This document shows positions 1-5,377 of a DNA stretch of 5,377 nt, piece after piece. A program made the position numbers and the translations under genes. Below the pieces are notes generated by a model. The model had not been told where the DNA came from and did no database searches. It saw only the letters and a list, made by a program, of their open reading frames with translations. Numbering within the stretch: position 1 is the first letter of the stretch; every line of letters starts with the position of its first letter. Location of the stretch: positions 1 through 5,377 of the forward strand of contig WTHY01000113.1 of the NCBI GenBank assembly GCA_011522945.1. The letters run 5' to 3'. Source of the DNA: Alphaproteobacteria bacterium. GTDB lineage: Bacteria; Pseudomonadota; Alphaproteobacteria; Puniceispirillales; Puniceispirillaceae.

Positions 1-111
1 CCAGATGCTATGATGGCAGAAGCAGAAGACATTATGCTAGAGGCAAAAGTACAATGTCTAGTTGTACGAAATGCAAGCCGTCAGGTTTGTGGTATTTTGC
101 AAATTTATTGA
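1..111 (+). CDS. C-terminal fragment of a CBS-domain-like protein (possibly KdsD/KpsF-type isomerase)
   Basis: Frame 1 is open from the window edge to a TGA at 109-111, giving the last 36 residues of a protein whose start lies outside. The fragment has the shape of the second half of a CBS domain: a helix (AEDIMLEAK), a hydrophobic strand (VQCLVV), a polar turn (NASRQ) and the strand VCGILQIY. Arabinose-5-phosphate isomerases of the KdsD/KpsF/GutQ family end in this way, usually as G-[IV]-[IL]-H-I-H-D-L-L plus a few residues. Here the reading frame stops just where the Asp-Leu pair is expected, so the end is unusually short. The gene lies 7 nt upstream of queA and is probably cotranscribed with it. 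The CBS reading is moderately supported; the isomerase identity is only a guess because the catalytic SIS domain is not in view. Confidence 0.5.
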   Translation, partial: PDAMMAEAEDIMLEAKVQCLVVRNASRQVCGILQIY

Positions 112-118
112 TCTTATT

Positions 119-1159
119 ATGAAATTATCTGATTTTGATTTTGAATTGCCTGCTGAGGCAATTGCGCAAAAGCCTGTAGAGCCAAGGGATTCCGCTCGTT
201 TGCTTGATTGTACAGGTGGCCAGCTGGCAGATCGGCATATTTACGATCTGCCTGACTTGCTGCGTCCAAATGATTTGCTGATCGTGAATAATACAAAAGT
301 CATTCCTGCCCAGCTTACAGGCCAAATTGGTGCTGGCAAGGTTGGCATTACGCTTCACAAACGAGATGATAGCGCCATCTGGCGCGCATTTGCAAAGCCG
401 GCACGTAAATGTAGTGCTGGAGTAGAGATACAGTTTGCCGAAGGGTTTTCAGCAACGGTTATTGAACGTCATGAAAAAGGCGAGATAACATTGCAATTCA
501 ATGTTGCGGGGACGCAGCTTGATGAAATGTTATTAGCTTATGGCCGCATGCCGCTGCCCCCCTATATTAAGCGTCCAGAGGGTAAGGATGATGCTGACGA
601 TGCTGACTATCAGACGCTGTTTGCTCGTCATAGTGGTGCCGTGGCAGCGCCAACAGCAGGTCTGCATTTCACACCTCAGCTTTATGACTCATTGCAGTCT
701 AAGGGAATTGGAATTGCCGAGGTGACACTGCATGTCGGGGCAGGGACATTCCTGCCAGTTCAGGTTGAGACTATTGCCGACCATAAGATGCATTCTGAAT
801 GGGGATCTGTATCAGAGACAGTTATAGACTCAATAAAATCCTGCAAAGCTGCTGGTGGCCGCGTGATTTGTGTAGGCACGACCTCTCTTCGAATTATGGA
901 AAGTGCTTATGCCATATCTGGACAACTGGCCCCTTTCACCGGAGATACAGATATTTTCATTACGCCGGGATTTCAATTTGGTGTAGCAGATATGCTGCTA
1001 ACCAATTTTCATTTACCGAAATCCACCTTGTTAATGTTGGTGAGTGCCTTTTCTGGACGTGCCTTTATGCTAAAGGCTTATCAGCATGCCATTGACACAA
1101 ATTATCGCTTTTTCAGCTATGGTGATGCATGCTTGTTGCAGAGGCAGGACGGGATATGA
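119..1159 (+). CDS. queA: S-adenosylmethionine:tRNA ribosyltransferase-isomerase QueA
   Basis: QueA transfers and isomerises the ribosyl part of S-adenosylmethionine onto preQ1 already placed at position 34 of tRNA, making epoxyqueuosine in the cytoplasm. The 346-residue product is close to the family length (about 350). Family motifs occur in order: start MKLSDFDFELP; NNTKVIPA (57-64); GRMPLPPYIKRP (142-153); AAPTAGLHF (176-184); TLHVGAGTF (203-211); VGTTSLR (252-258); PGFQF (283-287); TNFHLPKSTL (295-304); and YRFFSYGDA (329-337). The ATG at 119 is chosen because MKLSDF is the usual N-terminus. A TTG at 62 would add 19 unrelated residues overlapping the upstream gene. No clear Shine-Dalgarno sequence precedes the ATG, so translation may be coupled to the upstream frame ending 7 nt before it. 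The stop overlaps the tgt start as ATGA. Confidence 0.97.
   Translation: MKLSDFDFELPAEAIAQKPVEPRDSARLLDCTGGQLADRHIYDLPDLLRPNDLLIVNNTKVIPAQLTGQIGAGKVGITLHKRDDSAIWRAFAKPARKCSAGVEIQFAEGFSATVIERHEKGEITLQFNVAGTQLDEMLLAYGRMPLPPYIKRPEGKDDADDADYQTLFARHSGAVAAPTAGLHFTPQLYDSLQSKGIGIAEVTLHVGAGTFLPVQVETIADHKMHSEWGSVSETVIDSIKSCKAAGGRVICVGTTSLRIMESAYAISGQLAPFTGDTDIFITPGFQFGVADMLLTNFHLPKSTLLMLVSAFSGRAFMLKAYQHAIDTNYRFFSYGDACLLQRQDGI
1146..1149 (+). promoter_or_regulatory. Ribosome binding site of tgt
   Basis: AGGA lies inside the end of queA, 6 nt before the ATG at 1156. It supports that start over the in-frame ATG at 1129, which would overlap queA by 31 nt and lacks the usual Tgt N-terminus. Confidence 0.6.
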
Positions 1160-2298
1160 GTGAAACGCCAAAAAAAGCATTTGGATTTCAGCAAATTGCA
1201 ACTGATGGTGCGGCCCGGCGCGGTGTTGTTGAAACAGCGTGGGGTGATGTGCAAACGCCTGCTTTCATGCCCGTTGGAACTGCTGCCTCTGTCAAAGGTA
1301 TGATGCCAGAGTCAGTGAAAGCTACAGGCGCTGACATTATTTTATCTAACACATACCATCTGATGCTACGGCCAGGACCAGATAGGGTAGCGCTTCTCGG
1401 TGGTGTGCGCAAAATGATGAATTGGCACGGGCCGTTATTAACAGATTCAGGCGGGTTTCAGGTTATGTCGCTTGGTCCGCTGCGTAAGTTGGATGAAAAT
1501 GGTGTTACGTTCAAATCACATCTGGACGGCTCAAAACATTTGTTAACACCGGAAATTTCAACTGACATCCAATATAAGCTAGATGCGACCATCACAATGG
1601 CCTTTGATGAGTGCACACCATATCCAGCCACAAAAGCGCAGGCTGATGAAAGTATGCAGCTTTCGATGCGCTGGGCTAAGCGGTCTCGTGATGCATTTAT
1701 CGACCGAAAAGGCTATGGCCAATTTGGTATTGTACAGGGGTCTGTATTTGAGGATTTGCGCCGTGAATCCATAGAAAAGCTATTAGAAATCGGATTTGAA
1801 GGCTATGCAGTTGGCGGGCTTGCTGTAGGCGAAGGTCAGGAAGCCATGCTGGAAACACTAAGTTTCACAACTCCGTACATGCAAGCAGACAAGCCGCGCT
1901 ATCTTATGGGTGTAGGAAAGCCTGCGGATTTAGTTGAATCTGTGCGGCGCGGTATTGATATGTTTGACTGTGTGCTGCCAACACGCTCAGGGCGTACAGG
2001 GCAGGGATTTACACGCCGCGGGACTGTGAATTTGAAAAATGCGCGTCATGCAGAGGATAACAGGCCTCTAGATGAGGCGTGTCGTTGCCCTGCCTGCCAG
2101 AATTATTCACGCGGATATCTACATCACCTCTTTAAGGCTGAAGAGGTCCAGAGCCTAATGCTGCTCACCTGGCATAATTTGACCTATTATCAGGATTTGA
2201 TGGCAGGCATTCGTCAGGCCATTGAAACTGGGAAATTTGATACATTCGCAACAGAGTTTCATGCCACTCAGGCATTAGGGGATATTGATCCCATATAG
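1156..2298 (+). CDS. tgt: Queuine/preQ1 tRNA-guanine transglycosylase Tgt
   Basis: Bacterial Tgt exchanges guanine 34 of tRNAs for Tyr, His, Asn and Asp for preQ1, by a covalent Asp-tRNA intermediate in a zinc-containing TIM barrel. The product has 380 residues, against about 375 in Escherichia coli. Visible signatures are DSGGFQ with the general-acid Asp (D97), FDECTPYP (D151), FGIVQGS, the VGGLAVGEG loop, and DMFDCVLPTR with the nucleophile Asp (D271). The zinc ligands are C309, C311, C314 (CRCPAC) and H340 (TWHN). The SGRTGQ and CPAC details look alphaproteobacterial. The start at 1156 gives a 4-nt ATGA overlap with queA, which suggests translational coupling. queG follows after 24 nt. All catalytic and metal residues are present, so the enzyme should be active. 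Confidence 0.98.
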   Translation: MSETPKKAFGFQQIATDGAARRGVVETAWGDVQTPAFMPVGTAASVKGMMPESVKATGADIILSNTYHLMLRPGPDRVALLGGVRKMMNWHGPLLTDSGGFQVMSLGPLRKLDENGVTFKSHLDGSKHLLTPEISTDIQYKLDATITMAFDECTPYPATKAQADESMQLSMRWAKRSRDAFIDRKGYGQFGIVQGSVFEDLRRESIEKLLEIGFEGYAVGGLAVGEGQEAMLETLSFTTPYMQADKPRYLMGVGKPADLVESVRRGIDMFDCVLPTRSGRTGQGFTRRGTVNLKNARHAEDNRPLDEACRCPACQNYSRGYLHHLFKAEEVQSLMLLTWHNLTYYQDLMAGIRQAIETGKFDTFATEFHATQALGDIDPI

Positions 2299-2311
2299 CC
2301 TTGATTGGCAT

Positions 2312-2318
2312 AGGATGG
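2312..2318 (+). promoter_or_regulatory. Ribosome binding site of queG
   Basis: AGGATGG sits 4 nt before the ATG at 2323, in the 24-nt gap after tgt. It is a fair Shine-Dalgarno match. No promoter or terminator is apparent in the gap, so queG is probably expressed with queA and tgt. Confidence 0.55.
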
Positions 2319-2322
2319 TCTA

Positions 2323-3453
2323 ATGCAAAATTTGCGAGACTGGTTAAAAGATAAGGCCCAAAAGGCAGGCTTTGATAAAGTCGCTGTCACGAAAGCAGAT
2401 TTGCCAGAAATCATCCAAGAGCGTCTAGAGGCGTTTCTAGATAGTAACTATCAGGGTGATATGACCTGGCTTGCGGAAACGGCCGAGCGCCGCAAGAACC
2501 CCAAAGCCATGTGGCCTGAGGCAAAGTCTGCCATTATTCTGGCCAGTAATTATGGACCTGATCATAACCCGATGGAAAATCTGAAATGTCAGGATGCAGG
2601 CAATATTTCAGTTTATGCGCGTGCTAAAGATTATCATGATGTAATCAAAGGTCAGTTGAAACAACTAGCCGGACAGCTCGCTGCCAAAACTGGATGGCAA
2701 GTTAAGGTTTTTGTGGATACAGCACCACTTATGGAAAAGCCTTTAGCGTCTCAGGCAGGTCTGGGCTGGCAGGGGAAACACACAAATCTCGTCTCATCAG
2801 AGTTTGGATCATGGTTGTTTCTAGGCACCATATTGACAGATGGGGCGCTCCCAGAAGATATCCCAGCACGAGATCAATGTGGTAGTTGTACAGCCTGTCT
2901 TGATATTTGTCCTACAAATGCGTTTCCTGCGCCATACAAACTAGATGCACGTCGTTGTATCTCCTACCTTACGATTGAGCATAAGGGTGTGATTGATGCC
3001 GAATTTCGTTCCTTAATAGGTAATCGTATTTTTGGCTGTGATGATTGTCTTGCTGTTTGCCCTTGGAATAAATTTGCTTCAGAAGCTGCGCACCCAAAGC
3101 TCAAAAGCAAAGCAGATTTAGGGCTCGCAGATTTGTCAGACTTGCTACAACTAGATGAAACACGATTTCGCAAACGCTTTGCAGGTACGCCAGTAAGGCG
3201 CGCGGGCTATCCAAGATTTCTTAGGAATGTGCTGATTGCTGCTGGCAATTCTGGTGCCTCAGACCTGTTGGTAGATATTATGCCGCTCTTTGCTTTTTCA
3301 GACCCGCTAGTGCGTGGCATGGCAATTTGGGCAGCTTCCAGACTTGACCCTAAAGGGAAGTGGCAGACTTTGTTTGATAGTGCTGCGGAGACAGATCAAG
3401 ATGTTCTCTTGGAATGGGAAATGGCACAAACTGCATCCCATAATCATATATAA
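2323..3453 (+). CDS. queG: Epoxyqueuosine reductase QueG
   Basis: QueG is the cobalamin-dependent, two-[4Fe-4S] enzyme that reduces epoxyqueuosine to queuosine in tRNA, the last step of the pathway. The product has 376 residues, as in the family (about 380). The N-terminal part (1-175, DUF1730-like) carries VDTAPLMEK with the conserved Asp (D132) and the motif GLGWQGKHTNL (146-156). A ferredoxin-like section follows. Its eight expected cysteines are C186, C189, C192, C196 (CxxCxxCxxxCP), C212, and C239, C242, C246 (CDDCLAVCPWN). The C-terminal 100 residues resemble the HEAT-like tRNA-binding domain (AGYPRFLRN; SDPLVRGMAIWA). It completes a queA-tgt-queG cluster and is the last gene before a strong terminator. 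The unrelated reductase QueH is not needed here. No residue loss or frame damage was seen. Confidence 0.97.
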   Translation: MQNLRDWLKDKAQKAGFDKVAVTKADLPEIIQERLEAFLDSNYQGDMTWLAETAERRKNPKAMWPEAKSAIILASNYGPDHNPMENLKCQDAGNISVYARAKDYHDVIKGQLKQLAGQLAAKTGWQVKVFVDTAPLMEKPLASQAGLGWQGKHTNLVSSEFGSWLFLGTILTDGALPEDIPARDQCGSCTACLDICPTNAFPAPYKLDARRCISYLTIEHKGVIDAEFRSLIGNRIFGCDDCLAVCPWNKFASEAAHPKLKSKADLGLADLSDLLQLDETRFRKRFAGTPVRRAGYPRFLRNVLIAAGNSGASDLLVDIMPLFAFSDPLVRGMAIWAASRLDPKGKWQTLFDSAAETDQDVLLEWEMAQTASHNHI

Positions 3454-3480
3454 TCAGCCGGTTTTGGAGATTGTCTCAAT

Positions 3481-3514
3481 AAAAAAGGCGCTGACTACAG
3501 ACAGCGCCTTTTTT
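3481..3514. terminator. Bidirectional intrinsic terminator between queG and glnK
   Basis: A perfect 13-bp inverted repeat is visible. The arm AAAAAAGGCGCTG (3481-3493) pairs with CAGCGCCTTTTTT (3502-3514) around the 8-nt loop ACTACAGA. The GC core of 7 bp is followed by six T on the plus strand and, because of the A tract, by six T on the minus strand too. It begins 28 nt after the queG stop and ends 22 nt beyond the glnK stop, so one hairpin can end both convergent transcripts. Confidence 0.93.
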
Positions 3515-3536
3515 AGATAGGTTTATCAGTCAGCTA

Positions 3537-3878
3537 TTAGCTGAGTGCGGCATCGCCATGTTCATCTGTACGGATGCGAATAGCATCTTGCATATCCAGA
3601 ACAAAGATTTTGCCATCACCAATCTTATCTGAAGCGGCTGTTTCACGAATGGTAGAAACGACCTGTTCAGCAACTGCATCAGTTGCTGCAATTTCCAGCT
3701 TCACCTTTGGTACATAGGCAACGGTATATTCAGAGCCTCGGTAAATTTCTGTTTGGCCGCGTTGACGTCCAAATCCCTTTACCTCTGATACGGTTAAGCC
3801 TTCAACGCCGATATCTGTCAGAGCGGTTCTGACTTCATCCAACTTAAATGGTTTGATAATCGCAATGATATATTTCAT
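3537..3878 (-). CDS. glnK: PII nitrogen regulatory protein (GlnK/GlnJ-like)
   Basis: PII proteins are cytoplasmic trimers that sense ATP/ADP and 2-oxoglutarate, are uridylylated when glutamine is low, and bind targets through the T-loop. This 113-residue product matches the family length. It starts with MKYIIAIIKPFKLDEVR and has TVSEVKGFGRQRGQ, with Q39 near the nucleotide and Mg2+ site. The T-loop YRGSEYTVAYVPKVK carries the uridylylation tyrosine Y51. IGDGKIFV (86-93) includes K90, and R101 and R103 are the usual ATP contacts. Being next to amtB, it most likely gates that channel, hence GlnK rather than GlnB; sequence alone does not settle the subtype. The T-loop apex has Ala-Tyr-Val at 54-56 where many PII proteins have Asp/Asn/Ser-Phe-Leu. 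A second in-frame stop (TAG) follows the TAA directly. It lies 27 nt downstream of amtB with its own strong ribosome binding site. Confidence 0.96.
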   Translation of the reverse strand: MKYIIAIIKPFKLDEVRTALTDIGVEGLTVSEVKGFGRQRGQTEIYRGSEYTVAYVPKVKLEIAATDAVAEQVVSTIRETAASDKIGDGKIFVLDMQDAIRIRTDEHGDAALS

Positions 3879-3884
3879 TATCTT

Positions 3885-3890
3885 ACTCCT
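3885..3890 (-). promoter_or_regulatory. Ribosome binding site of glnK
   Basis: On the minus strand AGGAGT lies 6 nt before the ATG at 3878, a near-ideal Shine-Dalgarno sequence. It fixes the start and would allow GlnK to be made in larger amounts than AmtB from a shared message. Confidence 0.8.
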
Positions 3891-3905
3891 TTAAGACGTA
3901 ACCAA

Positions 3906-5177
3906 CTAGCTATTATGGTAGCCACGCTCACCATGTTGAGACAAGTCGAGACCTTCGACTTCCGCATCACCATCAACACGCAGGCCGCCAAACACAGCTG
4001 CAATCTTGAAGATGAGATAAGACGCTATAGCTGTCCAAATCACTGTTATTGCTACAGAATAAAACTGTACCATGAACTGGCTAGCAGATGTTGCGCCCTC
4101 TGGAAGACCAAGCCCTGAGAATGTATCAGTTGCTAAGAAGGCTACGAGTAGAGAGCCAAGGATACCGCCTACGCCGTGAACCGCGAATACATCTAATGAA
4201 TCATCAATCTGCAGACGTCCACGTATCAGGTCAACACCTACATAACAGATATAGCCACCAGCAAGACCAAGAATGATACCGCCTGGGACGCCGATAAAAC
4301 CTGAAGCAGGTGTTACAGTCGCAAGACCGGCAACCATACCTGTGACCATGCCAACAAGTGAGGGGCGGCCAAATTTGCGCCATTCAATGAACATCCAAAC
4401 AAGAGAGGCAACTGCTGCAGAAATGTGTGTCACAAGCAAGGCCATGGCTGCGCCCTGGCCAGCTGCCAGCGCCGAACCGCCATTAAAGCCAAACCAGCCA
4501 ACCCATAGCATGCTGGCGCCCATCATTGTCAGGGCCGGTGCGTGTGGTGGTTGTGTGGCTGGGAAGCTTGCACGCTTGCCGATGACAAGGGCTGCAACAA
4601 TCGCGGCTGTACCAGCGGTTGCGTGCACAACAATACCGCCAGCAAAATCCATAACGCCCCAGCTGGCCATAATGCCGCCGCCCCACACCCAGTGTGTGAC
4701 AGGCGCATATACTACCAGCAACCAGAGGCCTGAGAAAATCAGCACCGCTGAGAATTTGATACGCTCAACATATGCACCAATAACAAGGGCAGGTGTGATT
4801 ACGGCAAATGTCATCTGGAATGCTGCAAACAGCGACTCAGGAATTGTCCCTGATACTGACTCAGTTGTAATAGCTGACATGAACAGATTGCTCAGGTCAC
4901 CAAACCATGCACCGCCCTCTGAAAAGGCGATTGAGTAGCCAGCAACAACCCAAAGCACAGAACATAAGCACGCGACTGCAAAATGATGCATAAGCACAGA
5001 TACAATGTTTTTGGATTGAACAAGCCCAGCATAGAAAAGTGCTAGACCTGGCAGTGTCATAAATAGAACAAGCGCAGTTGCCGTGAGAATCCAGGCTGAG
5101 TCACCTGTGTCAATCGCAGCAAATGCCGTGGATGGTAAAAGGGCCATCGCGATGATGGCGAATAGAGAACGAACCAT
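3906..5177 (-). CDS. amtB: Ammonium channel AmtB
   Basis: AmtB is a trimeric inner-membrane channel that binds ammonium at its outer face and conducts it inwards. The product from the ATG at 5177 has 423 residues. Residues 1-20 look like a signal peptide (hydrophobic core, likely cut after AFA), as in E. coli AmtB, and about 11 membrane segments follow. Functional residues can be matched to the E. coli protein: Phe gate F124 and F231, W165 and S235 of the outer binding site, D177 in DFAGG, and the twin pore histidines H185 and H334 (VFAVHG). ALFYAGLVQSKN (47-57) and the cytoplasmic tail EGLDLSQHGERGY, used in GlnK docking in the family, are present. The start at 5177 is preferred over the upstream TTG at 5201 because of the GAGGGG ribosome binding site and the signal-peptide fit. 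glnK follows after 27 nt. Confidence 0.97.
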   Translation of the reverse strand: MVRSLFAIIAMALLPSTAFAAIDTGDSAWILTATALVLFMTLPGLALFYAGLVQSKNIVSVLMHHFAVACLCSVLWVVAGYSIAFSEGGAWFGDLSNLFMSAITTESVSGTIPESLFAAFQMTFAVITPALVIGAYVERIKFSAVLIFSGLWLLVVYAPVTHWVWGGGIMASWGVMDFAGGIVVHATAGTAAIVAALVIGKRASFPATQPPHAPALTMMGASMLWVGWFGFNGGSALAAGQGAAMALLVTHISAAVASLVWMFIEWRKFGRPSLVGMVTGMVAGLATVTPASGFIGVPGGIILGLAGGYICYVGVDLIRGRLQIDDSLDVFAVHGVGGILGSLLVAFLATDTFSGLGLPEGATSASQFMVQFYSVAITVIWTAIASYLIFKIAAVFGGLRVDGDAEVEGLDLSQHGERGYHNS

Positions 5178-5257
5178 TAGTTTCCCCTCAAAATAAAACA
5201 AAAGGCTAGTTGATGTATGCGCTCCTTGTAGAGCTTTCCTCTTCCGGTGGGAGTCAT
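5177..5257 (-). CDS. Possible 26-residue leader peptide overlapping the amtB start
   Basis: An ATG at 5257 opens a frame of 26 codons beginning MTPTGRGKLYKERIHQ and ending LRGN. Its TAA shares one base with the amtB ATG (TAATG), an arrangement typical of translational coupling. The N-terminal half is basic and the end is mildly hydrophobic (LAFCFIL). No Shine-Dalgarno sequence precedes the ATG, and I recognise no family. It may be chance: a frame of this length is common in random sequence. If translated, it would carry ribosomes through the amtB ribosome binding site. Confidence 0.2.
   Translation of the reverse strand: MTPTGRGKLYKERIHQLAFCFILRGN
5184..5189 (-). promoter_or_regulatory. Ribosome binding site of amtB
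   Basis: GAGGGG on the minus strand lies 6 nt before the ATG at 5177. It decides between this start and the in-frame TTG at 5201, which would place the ribosome binding site inside the coding region. Confidence 0.75.
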
Positions 5258-5280
5258 AGGTTAGGGTGCATTGGAGATGC
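5219..5280 (-). promoter_or_regulatory. Candidate structured 5' leader of amtB mRNA
   Basis: This GC-richer segment sits between an AT-rich promoter-like region and the amtB start. On the minus strand it holds a hairpin GCAT-CTCCA-ATGC (5280 to 5268), a hairpin AGAG-GAAAG-CTCT (5242 to 5230), and a GGAG (5225 to 5222) that can pair with the CTCC of the first loop, either as a closing helix or as a pseudoknot. The pieces CGGAAG-AGG and AAGGAGCGC recall, from memory, the core of the glnA-type glutamine riboswitch. However, its second helix is not evident and the match is incomplete. The stems are only 4 bp each, so a folded regulatory RNA is a hypothesis. Confidence 0.25.
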
Positions 5281-5337
5281 TATTAAAATGATTAAATAAT
5301 AGGCAAAATAAACTAACAATGTGTATAAATTAGGCAT
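5254..5337 (-). CDS. Possible 27-residue hydrophobic small ORF upstream of amtB
   Basis: An ATG at 5337 opens a frame starting MPNLYTLLVYFAYYLIILI and ending PMHPNL. Its TGA overlaps the next small frame's ATG as ATGA. It reads like one membrane segment, but very AT-rich DNA gives Leu, Ile, Tyr and Phe codons by chance. The frame also stays open to the right edge of the window, so it could instead be the end of a larger upstream gene. No ribosome binding site is visible, and it conflicts with the promoter proposed in the same bases. Confidence 0.12.
   Translation of the reverse strand: MPNLYTLLVYFAYYLIILIASPMHPNL
5291..5319 (-). promoter_or_regulatory. Candidate sigma-70 promoter for amtB-glnK
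   Basis: On the minus strand TTGTTA (5319 to 5314, 4 of 6 to TTGACA) and TTTAAT (5296 to 5291, 5 of 6 to TATAAT) are separated by an ideal 17 nt in AT-rich DNA. Transcription would begin near 5284 and give a leader of about 107 nt before amtB. AT-rich DNA yields such matches by chance, so confidence is modest. Confidence 0.4.
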
Positions 5338-5377
5338 TTTTGCTATGACTATATCTTTGGCCTGATCGATCCTGTGT

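Noticed and set aside
62..118. TTG start extending QueA by 19 residues
   Set aside because: It overlaps the upstream CBS-like frame, and the family N-terminus MKLSDF starts at the ATG at 119.
125..358. A 77-codon minus-strand frame within queA
   Set aside because: It lies wholly opposite the strongly conserved start of queA and has no recognisable motifs or ribosome binding site.
1129..1155. ATG at 1129 as the Tgt start
   Set aside because: The ATG at 1156 has an AGGA at good spacing, a classic ATGA overlap, and gives the normal Tgt length.
4273..4938. A 221-codon open frame on the plus strand, opposite amtB
   Set aside because: It is fully antisense to a well-supported AmtB, has low-complexity Ala/Pro/Thr content expected from the complement of membrane-protein codons, and shows no family features.
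5231..5246. GG-GC pair resembling a sigma-54 core on the minus strand
   Set aside because: The spacing between GG and GC is 9 rather than 10 nt and the flanking consensus bases are absent.
5345..5377. ATG at 5345 as the start of a divergent plus-strand gene
   Set aside because: The frame meets a TGA after six codons.

Overview
The window reads as ordinary, tightly packed chromosome from a Gram-negative, probably alphaproteobacterial, bacterium. Evidence is the alphaproteobacterial style of Tgt (PTRSGRTGQ loop, CxCPAC zinc site), an AmtB with a cleavable-looking signal peptide, a GlnJ/GlnK-like PII protein and moderate GC content. A marine lineage such as SAR116 is plausible, but this is inference only. 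No phage, insertion sequence, CRISPR, tRNA or rRNA is visible. There is no gene-free stretch longer than 300 bases.

Left block (1-3453, plus strand): the last 36 codons of a CBS-domain-like protein, possibly a KdsD/KpsF-type sugar-phosphate isomerase, run 7 nt short of queA. Then follow queA, tgt (4-nt ATGA overlap) and queG (24-nt gap). These three encode the late part of queuosine tRNA modification. Tgt inserts preQ1 at G34 of GUN-anticodon tRNAs, QueA adds the epoxycyclopentanediol from S-adenosylmethionine, and QueG reduces epoxyqueuosine to queuosine. No preQ1 synthesis gene lies in the window.

Centre (3454-3536): a strong 13-bp hairpin with A-tract and T-tract flanks separates two convergent operons and should terminate in both directions.

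Right block (3537-5377, minus strand): an ammonium channel gene (amtB) is followed by a PII signalling gene (glnK), apparently one transcription unit. AmtB conducts ammonium across the inner membrane. GlnK normally docks on it and blocks it when glutamine is plentiful. The order amtB-glnK is the reverse of the usual glnK-amtB.

The least explained stretch is the 200 nt upstream of amtB (5178-5377). It holds a plausible sigma-70 promoter, a GC-richer leader segment that could fold, and two tiny open frames chained to each other and to amtB by ATGA and TAATG overlaps. These readings compete and none is proven. No convincing sigma-54 or paired NtrC site was seen. I found no clear previously undescribed system; the amtB leader is the best candidate for a second look.
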